Shown: one piece after another, positions 8,206 to 16,501 of the stretch
Layout: each line of letters starts with the position of its first letter
Position numbering within the stretch: position 1 is the stretch's first letter
NCBI RefSeq assembly: GCF_026340305.1
Contig: NZ_JAPEPI010000006.1
Span: 35,644 to 99,643, forward strand
DNA: 64,000 bases
Source: Streptomyces sp. NBC_01381
GTDB lineage: Bacteria > Actinomycetota > Actinomycetes > Streptomycetales > Streptomycetaceae
Direction: 5' to 3'
Translations under genes and position numbers: made by a program
The notes under the pieces: generated by a model
The model's database searches: none
Told to the model about the DNA's origin: nothing
What the model saw: only the letters and a program-made list of their open reading frames with translations

Positions 8206-8586
8206 ATGTCCGACCTCACGTACAAGGCGCTCGTCGCCCAGGTGAACGCCTACGAGAAGAACCTGGCCAAGAGCGCGGAGCAGATCCGCACCCAGGCAAA
8301 GATCATCGACGATGACGCGCAGGACACTGGCCGCGTCGCCGACCAGATCGCAGGCAAGTCCGTCGACCCCGAAACGGTCGGCGAGACCCGCGACCTCATG
8401 AAGATCACAGCCGGAGTGTCCGAAGGCGCCATCGAGTTCGCCGCCGCCGCCGACGACACGTCCAAGCAAGCCAAGGCCTCCGCCGAGCAGGCGAAAACCA
8501 CCTACGGCGGCCTGCAGGAGGCCATGGACCGCTCGACCCTCATCGGCAAGTACGACATCAGCGCCGACTGGCTCCAACAGGAATAG
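8206..8586 (+). CDS. Small all-helical protein of unknown function, next to TraB
   Basis: A 126-residue protein starting at ATG 8206 with AGAAGGAG upstream, 13 nt after the preceding gene. It is predicted to be fully helical and acidic (QVNAYEKNLAKSAEQIRTQ, AKASAEQAKTTYGGLQEAMD), with no membrane segment or cysteine. The heptad-like pattern resembles small structural or adaptor proteins. Its place directly before traB suggests it works with the translocase or its membrane partners. A hairpin at 8594-8624 separates it from traB. Confidence 0.65.
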   Translation: MSDLTYKALVAQVNAYEKNLAKSAEQIRTQAKIIDDDAQDTGRVADQIAGKSVDPETVGETRDLMKITAGVSEGAIEFAAAADDTSKQAKASAEQAKTTYGGLQEAMDRSTLIGKYDISADWLQQE

Positions 8587-8593
8587 CCGCGAA

Positions 8594-8624
8594 GGGCGGG
8601 GCCCACACGACCTGGGCCCTGCCC
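8594..8624 (+). terminator. Hairpin between the 8206 gene and traB
   Basis: GGGCGGGGCCCA (8594-8605) pairs with TGGGCCCTGCCC (8613-8624) with one G.T pair and a 7-nt loop. It may be a terminator or attenuator that limits expression of traB. Confidence 0.5.
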
Positions 8625-8671
8625 TCCCCCACCCACACGGCCATGCCGCAACCCCGCAAGGAGAAACTCCC

Positions 8672-10924
8672 GTGTCCACGAACACCACGGCGCGCGCAGC
8701 GTCGACGGAGCGCACGGTCGCCCTCACCACCTCCGCCGCGCCGATCGCCGTCGGTGCTCTGGCCCCGATGCTCGGCGGGTCCGCCGCCGTCGTCGGCCCC
8801 CTGGCCTTCCTGGCGGGCGGCACCTTCCTCGCCGCGAACTACATGGGCACCATCCCCAAGGCCGTCATGGACCAACTCCCCGCCAGCGACGTCCTGTCCG
8901 CGCACCGCTCCACCCTGTTCCTGTCCTCCGTGACCAGCGGCCTGGCGCTCAGCATGGGCACGACCCTGGGCGCACAGGGCACGGACGCGCTGATGGCGGG
9001 CTTCCTCACCCTGCCCTCCGTGCCCGGCATCCTTTCCCTGGGCTGGTGGGCCGCGGTCGCCCTGGCCCCGTACAAGCTGCGAAAGGTGCTGGGCCGACAG
9101 AAGAAACAGGCTCCCGTGCCGCCGATTCCGGTGAACGCCCCGAACCTGCCGCCGACCGAATGGCAGCTGATCATGCGGGCCTGGGGGGAGCACATCTCCC
9201 ACCCCGACAACGGCACGAACAAGAACCAGGTCCTGGGCGACCTCGTCGTCCGCCCCAAGCAGTGGACCGGCACGATCACCGCACCCGCCGGCGTCGCGGT
9301 CAACGTGACCGCGGAGACGGTCTCAAGCGTCTTCCGCGTCGACGCCCGATGGATCAAATTCGCACCAGGCGCCCACGCCGGACAGCGGCACATCACCGTG
9401 AACCTGACGGCCCCCGCCGAACTGGACACGAGCACCCTGCAGGGCGCCTGGGCCAAGTGGGTCGCCCCGTCCGTGATGAAGGGCTCCCACCTCGAAGACG
9501 TCCAGGCCGACCCGATGACCGGCGGCGAGGTCGCCCAGGTCGTCGCCGACGAGGACACCCCGCGCCTGCTGACCCCCTCACAGGAGGACCTCGCCGGGGC
9601 ACTGCGCACGACCACACTCCTGTGCTCCTACTCCCGCGTGCCGGGCAACCCCCGACTGGGAACGATCCGCAAGATGCAGCACAACCCACTCGAAGAGGGT
9701 GTCCCCTTCCCCGGCCTTCACGTCCTGAAGGCCTCCAAGGGCGGCTACGTGCAGATCGGCCGGCACGTGAGCGGCCGCCCAGCCCGGCTCCAGTTCACCG
9801 ACCCGGTCCTGGGCGCGCGCCACATCTTCGTCGCCGGCGTCACCGGCTCCGGCAAGGGCGGCCTGTGCCAGATCATCGCGCTGGCCGACCACGTCAACGG
9901 CCACGCCATCTTGTACAGCGACCCCAAGGGCTCATCCAACCCGGACATCGTCGACATGGCCGCCTACTCGGGGCTAGGCGAAGAGGGCTGCGTGGGCGGA
10001 CTCCGCGTCGGATACGCCCTGATGAAGTGGCGCATCGCCCAGTCCGCCAGGCTCGGCATGAAGAACTTCATCGCCACCCCGGAGCGGCCCTGGGTACGCA
10101 TGCTCGTCGACGAGGCACACGTCCCACTCACCGAACTCGACGAGTACCGGCGCGAAGCAAAGATCATTCTGGAAGCCATGGGCGCCAAGAGCCGCTCGTT
10201 GGGTATTCCGCTCGGCATCGTCAACCAGGCCATCAACGCAGACAAACTCGGCGGCTCCACCGGCCTTCGGACCAACCTGATCCAGGGCGGATCGCTCGTC
10301 CTGCTGCGCACCGACTCCGACCAGTCAAACCTCGCCTCCACAGGCTTCGACGGCATCGACCCCGGGCAGATCCCCGCAACCTGGGACGTCGAAGAGCCCC
10401 TGGTCTTCACCGAAGACACCGTCCTAGACGACCCGCGCTCCACCTTCGGCCTGGGCTACACCCTGGGCCCCGGCGGCGCCGCGGAGATGATGCGGACCTT
10501 CATCCTGGAGCGGGCCAAGCCCTACGTGAACCCGGACGAGGTCGCCTACCCCGCCGACTGGCCGGACTGGCACAACCGCCACGAGATCGCCGCGACGCCG
10601 ATCACGGGCGACGACGACGAGGACAGCAGGCCATCCTCGTACGCGGGCGTGGACGTCCCCAAGACCAAAACCGCAGCGGAGAAGATCCTCGAAGCGTTCA
10701 AGGAGATGGGCGGCGCTTTCGACTACGTCGACAAGAAGGATCTGGCAGCCCTGCTCGACCTCGAAGACTCCACCCTGGGCAACACCCTCACCGCCCTGAA
10801 GCGCAAAGGCGAGATCCACCTGGAGATCATCGACGGCAAGGAACAACGTGGCCGCTACGCGCTCGGGGCCGACCCCTCAGCGCTCGAAGACGACGATGAG
10901 TCCAACGAGGACCTGGCGGCCTAG
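8672..10924 (+). CDS. traB: TraB-like FtsK/SpoIIIE DNA translocase
   Basis: A 750-residue protein of the FtsK/HerA class. Two or three hydrophobic segments in the first 130 residues (SAAVVGPLAFLAGGTFLAA, VPGILSLGWWAAVALAP) anchor it in the membrane. The motor domain has Walker A GVTGSGKG at about 389-396 and Walker B MLVDEAH at about 477-483. The C-terminus (about 665-735, EKILEAFKEMGGAFDYVDKKDL) looks like the winged helix that reads short DNA repeats in TraB and FtsK-gamma. In Streptomyces a single TraB hexamer moves double-stranded plasmid DNA between hyphae. Start GTG 8672 has AAGGAG upstream. It is the core gene of this module; the hexamer cluster at 4720-5205 is a candidate target. Confidence 0.85.
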   Translation: MSTNTTARAASTERTVALTTSAAPIAVGALAPMLGGSAAVVGPLAFLAGGTFLAANYMGTIPKAVMDQLPASDVLSAHRSTLFLSSVTSGLALSMGTTLGAQGTDALMAGFLTLPSVPGILSLGWWAAVALAPYKLRKVLGRQKKQAPVPPIPVNAPNLPPTEWQLIMRAWGEHISHPDNGTNKNQVLGDLVVRPKQWTGTITAPAGVAVNVTAETVSSVFRVDARWIKFAPGAHAGQRHITVNLTAPAELDTSTLQGAWAKWVAPSVMKGSHLEDVQADPMTGGEVAQVVADEDTPRLLTPSQEDLAGALRTTTLLCSYSRVPGNPRLGTIRKMQHNPLEEGVPFPGLHVLKASKGGYVQIGRHVSGRPARLQFTDPVLGARHIFVAGVTGSGKGGLCQIIALADHVNGHAILYSDPKGSSNPDIVDMAAYSGLGEEGCVGGLRVGYALMKWRIAQSARLGMKNFIATPERPWVRMLVDEAHVPLTELDEYRREAKIILEAMGAKSRSLGIPLGIVNQAINADKLGGSTGLRTNLIQGGSLVLLRTDSDQSNLASTGFDGIDPGQIPATWDVEEPLVFTEDTVLDDPRSTFGLGYTLGPGGAAEMMRTFILERAKPYVNPDEVAYPADWPDWHNRHEIAATPITGDDDEDSRPSSYAGVDVPKTKTAAEKILEAFKEMGGAFDYVDKKDLAALLDLEDSTLGNTLTALKRKGEIHLEIIDGKEQRGRYALGADPSALEDDDESNEDLAA

Positions 10925-10981
10925 CCCGTCCCGCGACCGCGGCCGACCCCGCGTCACACCCTTCCACTGACGAACCTCAGT

Positions 10982-11013
10982 GCCGTCCCAGCCGCTTCAC
11001 AGGCCGGGACGGC
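10982..11013 (+). terminator. Hairpin terminator after traB
   Basis: GCCGTCCC (10982-10989) and GGGACGGC (11006-11013) form an 8-bp stem with a 16-nt loop in the gap after traB. Confidence 0.5.
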
Positions 11014-11059
11014 GCCGAGGCACGGACAGCCCGGCCTGTGACACGAATCGGAGATTCCC

Positions 11060-11527
11060 ATGACCGAGCTCCACGACCACCCCCACTCCGGCCCGCAGGA
11101 CGAATCCCATGAACTGCTCCGGGCCCTGTTACGCCTCGTGCTCCCATACAGCGCGAAGTTCGCCGAACAACAGCGCACAGAAGCCGAACTCGCCGCCCAG
11201 CGCCACGTCTGCAGCTCGTACGCGGCCACGCTCGGCTCCGTGCTGGAGCAGCACAACTGGACCGGCAGCCCCGCACAGTTCAACCCCGACACACCGCCGA
11301 GCGCACACGTCGACCTCGGCCATGGCCTCCACCTCCACCACACCGTGCACACCGACGACCAGGGAAGCACGCGCCACGTCCTCACGCTGATCGCACCATG
11401 CGACAGCGCACCCGGCTGCCGCGGCGCCACCTTCGAACTCCGAGACCAAGACGACCTGATCGTGACGCTCGCAGACCTGCACACCAGGGGCGACCTCGCC
11501 GCGCACGGCAGTAACTGCACGAGCTGA
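11060..11527 (+). CDS. Unknown histidine-rich soluble protein
   Basis: A 155-residue protein starting at ATG 11060 with GGAGATT upstream. The N-terminal half is helical (ELLRALLRLVLPYSAKFAEQ), the C-terminal half alternates short strands and contains many histidines (HVDLGHGLHLHHTVH) and two cysteines in APCDSAPGCRG. No family recognised and no membrane segment. It stands alone between the hairpin after traB and a very strong palindrome at 11579-11618, so it probably has its own transcript. Confidence 0.6.
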   Translation: MTELHDHPHSGPQDESHELLRALLRLVLPYSAKFAEQQRTEAELAAQRHVCSSYAATLGSVLEQHNWTGSPAQFNPDTPPSAHVDLGHGLHLHHTVHTDDQGSTRHVLTLIAPCDSAPGCRGATFELRDQDDLIVTLADLHTRGDLAAHGSNCTS

Positions 11528-11578
11528 ATCCCCTCACGGGTGTGCACGACGACCACGGCGGCACCGCCGAACCGACAT

Positions 11579-11618
11579 GAGCGGGCTGACCGCATCAAGT
11601 GATGCGGTCAGCCCGCTC
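11579..11618. terminator. Perfect 40-nt palindrome, probable bidirectional terminator
   Basis: Nineteen bases at 11579-11597 (GAGCGGGCTGACCGCATCA) are followed by AG and then by their exact complement at 11600-11618. The stem is long and without mismatch. It sits in the gap between the 11060 and 11645 genes. A terminator is the simplest reading; a dyad operator is possible. Confidence 0.65.
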
Positions 11619-11644
11619 CGTTCACGACGAGGGAGAACTCCCGC

Positions 11645-11890
11645 ATGCCTCAACTGCCCATCAGCGTCGAACGACTGGCCCTATCCGGCATGCTCCTGGC
11701 CACGTTCGGCGACTTACATCCCACCTGTGACCACTGGTCTATCGCGGCAAAGACCATGTCCACCATGCCGAGGGTCTCGGTCCCGTGGCCCGTGACCGCG
11801 ACCGGCGGTCCTCCGTTGAGGGGCATCGGTGTCGCGGCCGTACGGCGTCACCGTCTCGCCCCGCGATTCGCTCTTGTAGGTGGTCACTGA
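11645..11890 (+). CDS. Small protein coupled to the frameshifted membrane gene
   Basis: An 81-residue protein starting at ATG 11645 with GAGGGAG upstream. Sequence features are a CDHW motif near residue 28 and a basic C-terminus (AAVRRHRLAPRFALV). Its TGA at 11888-11890 overlaps the next ATG (11890), which suggests translational coupling with the downstream membrane protein. I recall similar gene pairs on other Streptomyces elements, but cannot name a function. Confidence 0.5.
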   Translation: MPQLPISVERLALSGMLLATFGDLHPTCDHWSIAAKTMSTMPRVSVPWPVTATGGPPLRGIGVAAVRRHRLAPRFALVGGH

Positions 11891-12367
11891 TGACCTCCAT
11901 CGACCAGATCGCCACCCTGGCGACGTTCGGCTCGGTCTGGGCCGTGCTCTCTGTCGGCCACAACCTCGCGGACCACGTGATCGGGCAAGACCGACCACCA
12001 GGCCGCAGGAAAAGCCGCGCCGTCGACCGCCGAGATCGCCGGTGGCGCCAGTCCGAGGCAGGGCTGGGGCGCGTGCCTGGGACACGTCACCCAGTACCAC
12101 CTGGTGATGGCCGTGATGCTGACGATCGTCTGGGCTGTTCTACCGCTCCAGATGTCCTGGTCCGGCCTGGTGGCGGGCCTTGTGGTGTCGGCCGTGACCC
12201 ACGCCTTCCTCGATCGCCGATGGCCAGTCCGCTGGCTCCTGGAACACATCGGCTCCAAGGGATTCGCCGAACTCAAGGCAGCCGGGATGAACGGCATGTA
12301 TCTCACAGACCAAGCCCTCCACCAGACCGCGCTGCTGGCATCCGCCCTGCTGATCACCGTGGTGTGA
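11890..12367 (+). pseudogene. DUF3307-like small membrane protein, frameshifted
   Basis: The first frame from ATG 11890 gives MTSIDQIATLATFGSVWAVL then HNLADHVIGQ, and the next frame continues TDHQAAGKAAPSTAEIAGG, LGHVTQYHLVMAVMLTIVW, AVTHAFLDRRWPVRWLLEH to the stop at 12367. The switch is at about 11989-11992, where one extra base in GGGCAAGACC breaks the frame; without it the gene is 477 nt long and encodes 158 residues. The reconstructed protein has three hydrophobic segments and an HNxADH...QTDHQA pattern seen in small actinobacterial membrane proteins. Either a real inactivating insertion or a sequencing error. Confidence 0.7.
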
Positions 12368-12378
12368 CATCAGCGGCG

Positions 12379-12422
12379 GGTGCAGGGGGGGCGACGCCCT
12401 GGGCGTCTCCCCCCCCTGCACC
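12379..12422 (+). terminator. Strong hairpin after the frameshifted membrane gene
   Basis: GGTGCAGGGGGG (from 12379) pairs with CCCCCCTGCACC (to 12422), and an inner GACGCCC-T-GGGCGTC extends the stem to about 20 bp. It begins 12 nt after the preceding stop. Confidence 0.7.
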
Positions 12423-12511
12423 GACTGCCCTGCGGCCACTGATCCTCACAACGCCGACAACGGCCTCGCCCTCCGCTGGCACACCCCGACCCGTGAACAG
12501 GAGCTCACTCG

Positions 12512-13195
12512 ATGAAGCGCCGCCTCTTCCGCCGCTGTGGCCACACGCCCGGCCCCTTCTCCTCCGAGGACCAGGTCGTGGTCGACGCGTACCGCGCGAT
12601 GCTTGCCGCGCTGCGCGACCCGGAGCTCTGGACGCCCGGCAGCGCGCAGGATGTCGCCCTGAGGGTCGGCCCGTTCGTCGAGCGCGCTCACCCGCGCCCC
12701 GGCGACGACCATGGTCCCGACCTGATCGCCGTCGCGCTGATTCACCCCGACACCCCGCAGGCAGCGGCCTACCTCCAGGGCCGCAAGCTCGGCTACACCG
12801 GACGGGGGTGGCTCCGCTGCGAGACGGCCGCGATCCTCGGTGTCTGGCAGCCGGTCTACGCGACGCTCACCCACGCCGCAGCAGGCCTGGACCTCCCCGA
12901 CGACGTCGGTATGCCCCCGGCCCACTACGGCATTCACGTCGAAGCCCGCTGCGAGGACGACACCAGCCACACGCTCCTCCGCCTCGGCCCATACACCCAG
13001 ACCCGGCACGCCGAATACGATGTTCGCTTCCTCAATGCCGAGTTGGAGGGCCGGGCGGCCCCCGGCGAGTCCAGGTTCACTGCCCGGGCGGTGGGCGCGC
13101 CATTCGACGTCAGTAGTCACGAGAGCTACAGCGACCCGTACGCGAACGACGCCGCCGAGCTCCTAGCCGTCGCCGTCGAAGGAGCGAGGGCGTGA
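12512..13195 (+). CDS. Unknown soluble protein
   Basis: A 227-residue acidic protein starting at ATG 12512 with AGGAG upstream (12498-12502). It begins with a basic stretch (MKRRLFRRCGHTPG) and is otherwise globular-looking, with helical (VDAYRAMLAALRDPELW) and strand-rich parts (HYGIHVEARCEDDTSHTL). No catalytic motif or family recognised. The last bases overlap a possible very small gene at 13192. A strong terminator follows at 13285-13320, closing this transfer-module side of the window. Confidence 0.6.
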   Translation: MKRRLFRRCGHTPGPFSSEDQVVVDAYRAMLAALRDPELWTPGSAQDVALRVGPFVERAHPRPGDDHGPDLIAVALIHPDTPQAAAYLQGRKLGYTGRGWLRCETAAILGVWQPVYATLTHAAAGLDLPDDVGMPPAHYGIHVEARCEDDTSHTLLRLGPYTQTRHAEYDVRFLNAELEGRAAPGESRFTARAVGAPFDVSSHESYSDPYANDAAELLAVAVEGARA

Positions 13196-13263
13196 CCACC
13201 ACGATCGCGTGTGAGATCGAGACCAGTGAAGTCGACGACGGGATTGCCCACTTGGCTGTCTGA
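13192..13263 (+). CDS. Possible very small peptide gene
   Basis: Reads MTTTIACEIETSEVDDGIAH plus three residues, 23 in all. GTG 13192 overlaps the previous stop in a GTGA arrangement, and GGAGCGAGGG lies just upstream. The length is too short for any family assignment; it could be a truncated gene. Confidence 0.3.
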   Translation: MTTTIACEIETSEVDDGIAHLAV

Positions 13264-13284
13264 CCCACGATCGAGTTCGGCGAA

Positions 13285-13320
13285 GGCCTGCAGCCCCTGC
13301 AATCGCAGGGGCTGCAGGCC
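13285..13320 (+). terminator. Intrinsic terminator with T-rich tail
   Basis: GGCCTGCAGCCCCTGC (13285-13300), loop AATC, and the exact complement GCAGGGGCTGCAGGCC (13305-13320), then TTCGTTCGTTT. A 16-bp perfect stem with a T-rich tail ends the plus-strand transfer module. Confidence 0.85.
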
Positions 13321-13742
13321 TTCGTTCGTTTCAGGGCACCGGCGGTGAGGCGAGCCCGCGGTGCTGCAGGGCCCGCCGAGCCCCACCTGGTCATGCACCG
13401 CAACCGCCGCTTGCGAGCAGGCCTTTCGGTCTCTCTGTGCAAATCGGCAAAAAAGCGACCGCCAGAACGGGGGTGTACGTGGCTGAACGCGAGGGGTCCG
13501 GCATGGCCGGTCATCGGAGGCAGAGATCGGCCGCCAGCGGGCCGCACAGCGCCTTTCGCCTCGCTCGGTAGCGGAATCAAACCCACGGATGCACTAATGA
13601 CGTCCCCTTGATGTTCCGTTGAAGGCTCGGGACGTCAAGTGGGCGCGGGGTGAGGTGCCGTTTCTGCCCCGTGCCGCCTGCTACTGGTGGCGTGAACGCT
13701 AGGGTTCGGTGCATCGGTAGTTGCACCATCTCGGAGGACCTT
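13321..13742. other. Gene-free promoter region of the par operon
   Basis: I see no credible gene here. An inverted repeat TGACGTCCC (13598-13606) / GGGACGTCA (13629-13637), 22 nt apart, lies about 105-145 bp before parB and could be an operator or promoter element of the partition operon. GGAGGA at 13733-13738 is the parB ribosome site. Confidence 0.45.
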
Positions 13743-15269
13743 ATGACGACGCCGGCTCGCCGCAAGCCCAAGCGCAACAAGGGTGGCGGAAAGCTCAACG
13801 AAGCGCGCACCGAGGCTGGCGTCGGTAGCCCGGAGGCCCCTGCTGCTGGTCCTACCGGGATTCACGCGCTGGAGCCAGAGGACGGCGAGCTCTTCGAGCA
13901 CGACCCGGCTGACGTCGGCCCCAACCCCATGAACCGCCGTCTCGCGCTGCGGAACATGGACGAAATGATCGACAGTGTGACGCGGCAGGGTGTACACACG
14001 CCCGGCGCTGCCATGCACACCAAGCTGTTCATGGAGCAGTACCCGGAGTGGGCCGAGCAGGTCCAGCACCCGGAACGCACCTTCATCCTCGGGCCCGGCC
14101 ACCGGCGCCACGCCGCAGCACTCGCGGTAGGTAAGCCGATGCTGTTGATCCTGCGCGACAAGTGGGCCAAGGACCGTACGGTCGAAGAGAATCTGATCTC
14201 CGAGAACAACGACCGCGACGACCTCTCCCCCATTGAGCAGGCCCTCCAGCTCGATCTGCTGCGCCAGCGCGGCATGACCGGCGAGCAGATTGCGGAGCGC
14301 TCCGGCTACGGCAATCGCGGCACGGTCAGTAAGTTCCTCAACCTGCTGGACCTCCCCCAGGAGATCCAGACAGAACTCCACGAGCGCCGGTTGTCGCTCA
14401 GCGACGGGTACGCCCTGTCCACAATCAGGGACGCGGACAAGAAGAACGACACCGAGGCTGCGCACGAGCTCCAGCTGCGAGCCTTCGGCTGGATGCGGGA
14501 CGAGGGCATCACCGCAGAGGCGGCGAAGAGCCGACTCAAGGTGCAGTCGACCGTGTTTCCTGCGGGAAACACGAAGATCGAGGCGCCCGGAACATCCGAG
14601 GCCGATCGGGACGGGCAGCGCGACTCCGACGATGTTTCCCGCGGGAAACACGAAGGGGGCGAGACGGAGGCCTCCGGCCAGCCTGACGGAGCCGACTCCG
14701 AGGCTGACGCTTCGTCGTCGGTGATCCCGCACCAGAGCACGGGCGAAGGCGACGACCAGGAGCAGCAGGGCCCGGACGCTGAAGGAACGGGAGCCAGCTC
14801 GAACGAGGGTGAGCACCAAGAGGAACAGGATCAGCTCGCGGCGGCTAAGCAATCGGCGGAGCGCCGCAGCCTCGCTTGCCAGCTGCTGCTCGCGCAGGAG
14901 AAGTACGCCAGCGCACCCGATCTATCGGCGCTGCTGGTCAAGGCCGTCCTCAATCCGATCGAGTGGAAGAACGCCGCCGCTCTCGCCCACTCCTGGCTCC
15001 GCGAACTAGGGAAGGGATCGAAGGCCGAGCGGCGGCCCTCTGCCTACTTCACGAAGATCTCCGAAGGCGACGACGCGAACCTCCAGCGCCGGGCCGCGTT
15101 CGCGATCGCCCTGGCCGCCAACGAGGTGCACGCCACCGAGAACGCCCCCGATTGGGACGACCGCGACCGGGCCCACCTGAACTTCCTCATCACCAACAAG
15201 GCCGTCGCGTACGAGCCCACCGCGTACGAGCAGGAGCTCCTCGGGCTGGTCTCCTCCGAGGCGCAGTGA
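13743..15269 (+). CDS. parB: ParB-type partition protein with parS sites inside its own gene
   Basis: A 508-residue centromere-binding protein. After a basic N-terminus, residues about 60-165 form the ParB/Srx nuclease-like fold, with GHRRHAAA standing for the GERRxRA CTP-binding box and ENLISENNDRDDLSPIEQA following it. A helix-turn-helix (GMTGEQIAERSGYGNRGTVS) lies at about 178-197. Residues about 280-380 are an acidic, probably disordered linker; the end is helical. The linker DNA holds two parS-like sites (14555 and 14634). Start ATG 13743 has GGAGGA upstream. parA follows 34 nt later. About 200 residues longer than typical chromosomal ParB because of linker and C-terminal domain. Confidence 0.88.
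   Translation: MTTPARRKPKRNKGGGKLNEARTEAGVGSPEAPAAGPTGIHALEPEDGELFEHDPADVGPNPMNRRLALRNMDEMIDSVTRQGVHTPGAAMHTKLFMEQYPEWAEQVQHPERTFILGPGHRRHAAALAVGKPMLLILRDKWAKDRTVEENLISENNDRDDLSPIEQALQLDLLRQRGMTGEQIAERSGYGNRGTVSKFLNLLDLPQEIQTELHERRLSLSDGYALSTIRDADKKNDTEAAHELQLRAFGWMRDEGITAEAAKSRLKVQSTVFPAGNTKIEAPGTSEADRDGQRDSDDVSRGKHEGGETEASGQPDGADSEADASSSVIPHQSTGEGDDQEQQGPDAEGTGASSNEGEHQEEQDQLAAAKQSAERRSLACQLLLAQEKYASAPDLSALLVKAVLNPIEWKNAAALAHSWLRELGKGSKAERRPSAYFTKISEGDDANLQRRAAFAIALAANEVHATENAPDWDDRDRAHLNFLITNKAVAYEPTAYEQELLGLVSSEAQ
14555..14570. promoter_or_regulatory. parS-like site 1, inside parB
   Basis: GTTTCCTGCGGGAAAC, a 16-bp near-perfect palindrome with the GTTTC/GAAAC ends of bacterial parS (chromosomal consensus GTTTCACGTGAAAC). 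It is read in the protein as VFPAGN. Confidence 0.8.
14634..14649. promoter_or_regulatory. parS-like site 2, inside parB
   Basis: GTTTCCCGCGGGAAAC, a perfect 16-bp palindrome 79 bp after site 1. Here it is read in another phase as VSRGKH, so the conserved unit is the DNA and not the peptide. Confidence 0.8.
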
Positions 15270-15303
15270 CCGCCGCTCCCTTCTCGCTCCCCCGGAGATA
15301 TCC

Positions 15304-16221
15304 ATGACATCCAGCACCGTGCTCGAAGCCCGCACCAGGGTCCTCGAGAAGACCCGCGTCCTGGTCTTCGCTCTCAAGGCCGGCGGCACCGCCAAGACCA
15401 GCTCTTGCACCAGCCTTGCCGCGATCCTCGGGGCCCGCGGCTACAAGGTCCTCGTCATCGACCTCGACCCCCAGTGCAACTCCAGCCAAGTACTCGGGTT
15501 CGGTAGGTTCCGCCCCGAGCAAAAGGGCATCACTCACGTGATGAAGGAGGAGGTCCAGCTCCAAGACGCTGTCGTCCAGGCCCGCTACCTGGTCGACGAC
15601 ATCGACCCTGAGGACCCCGACGCCGCGTACGAGCCGATCGAGAATGTATTCATCGTGCCCGGCAACGTCGACGACCCCGACGTCGACGAAACCGAGCGGC
15701 TCCTCAACGACCCCAAGTACGCCGATTCCTACTGGATCCGCGACGGCCTGGCCGACATGGACGGCCAGTGGGATGCCGTCCTCATCGACTGCCCTGCCAC
15801 CTACGGCCGCGCTACCGTCACTGCGTTCGTCGCCCTCGACAAGAACGTCGACGGCGAGGTCGTCCCCCCGATCCTGTGCACCTTCAAGGAGGGCGGCGCC
15901 CTGGTCCGCCTCGAGAAGAAGCTCCAGGAGATCAGGGAGCTGCGGAAGTACGCGGTCAAGGGCATCCAACCCGAGATGCGGCATGTCCTGGTCTGCTGCG
16001 CCCCCAACTCCTCCTTCGGTACTAAGGAACACTTCCGGACTCTGGGCGAGATCGAGGAGGCATACGCCGACGTCCTGCTGCCGCTCGTCCACTGGTCCGG
16101 CGAAGTCCCGAAGATCTACAGGGACGAGTGCCCCGTGCCGATCCTGGCCCCGAACAGCATGCCCGCCCAGGAGTACAACAAGGTCGCCTCTGCACTCGGC
16201 TTCCCCCAGCGCGCAGGCTGA
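15304..16221 (+). CDS. parA: ParA-family partition ATPase with atypical Walker A
   Basis: A 305-residue ParA/Soj/MinD-family ATPase that would move or tether plasmid copies with ParB. Motif A' is IDLDPQCNSS (D53 and D55) and Walker B is VLIDCPATYG (about residues 159-168). The Walker A loop reads K25-AGGTAKT-S, where the family has KGGVGKT: the signature lysine position is Ala26 (Lys25 lies one place earlier) and the glycine before the catalytic lysine is Ala30. It is 34 nt after parB, with GGAGATATCC before ATG 15304. A third parS-like site and a terminator follow directly. Family certain; activity with this loop is open. Confidence 0.88.
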   Translation: MTSSTVLEARTRVLEKTRVLVFALKAGGTAKTSSCTSLAAILGARGYKVLVIDLDPQCNSSQVLGFGRFRPEQKGITHVMKEEVQLQDAVVQARYLVDDIDPEDPDAAYEPIENVFIVPGNVDDPDVDETERLLNDPKYADSYWIRDGLADMDGQWDAVLIDCPATYGRATVTAFVALDKNVDGEVVPPILCTFKEGGALVRLEKKLQEIRELRKYAVKGIQPEMRHVLVCCAPNSSFGTKEHFRTLGEIEEAYADVLLPLVHWSGEVPKIYRDECPVPILAPNSMPAQEYNKVASALGFPQRAG

Positions 16222-16240
16222 CCTCTCGACAGATCGACAT

Positions 16241-16256
16241 GTTTCCTGCGGGAAAC
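16241..16256. promoter_or_regulatory. parS-like site 3, downstream of parA
   Basis: GTTTCCTGCGGGAAAC, identical to site 1 in parB, 20 bp after the parA stop. Its last two bases overlap the stem of the terminator at 16255-16294, so site and terminator are fused. Confidence 0.8.
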
Positions 16257-16294
16257 ACGGAGGGCGGCACCAGACTTGGTGCCGCCCTCCGTGT
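16255..16294 (+). terminator. Terminator of the parBA operon
   Basis: An 18-bp perfect stem (16255-16272, ACACGGAGGGCGGCACCA, and 16277-16294) with loop GACT. The remaining gap to 16501 shows no gene. Confidence 0.8.
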
Positions 16295-16501
16295 TCTCGA
16301 CTCGACTGTTGTCCGTGGACAGGGCAGGGAACCCAGTCCGACGTGAGGCGCCGACCGGCGCTGACCAACTTGCGTGGGGGCGTCCAGTCGGACGTGTACT
16401 CACCGGCACTCAGCCGAGTGGAGCGGGAGAAGTGATCTTCGTCGTGTGGGGTGCTCGACAGCGTCGGGACCTGCCTTGCATGACGTGCCTGTGAAATTGT
16501 G

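Noticed and set aside
12056..13116. Long plus frame continuing from the start of the frameshifted membrane gene
   Set aside because: After the insertion the product is Arg/Pro-rich and overlaps a better gene at 12512; the membrane protein continues in the neighbouring frame.
13345..13611. 88-codon plus frame before parB
   Set aside because: No ribosome site, atypical composition, and it covers the inverted repeat of the par promoter region.
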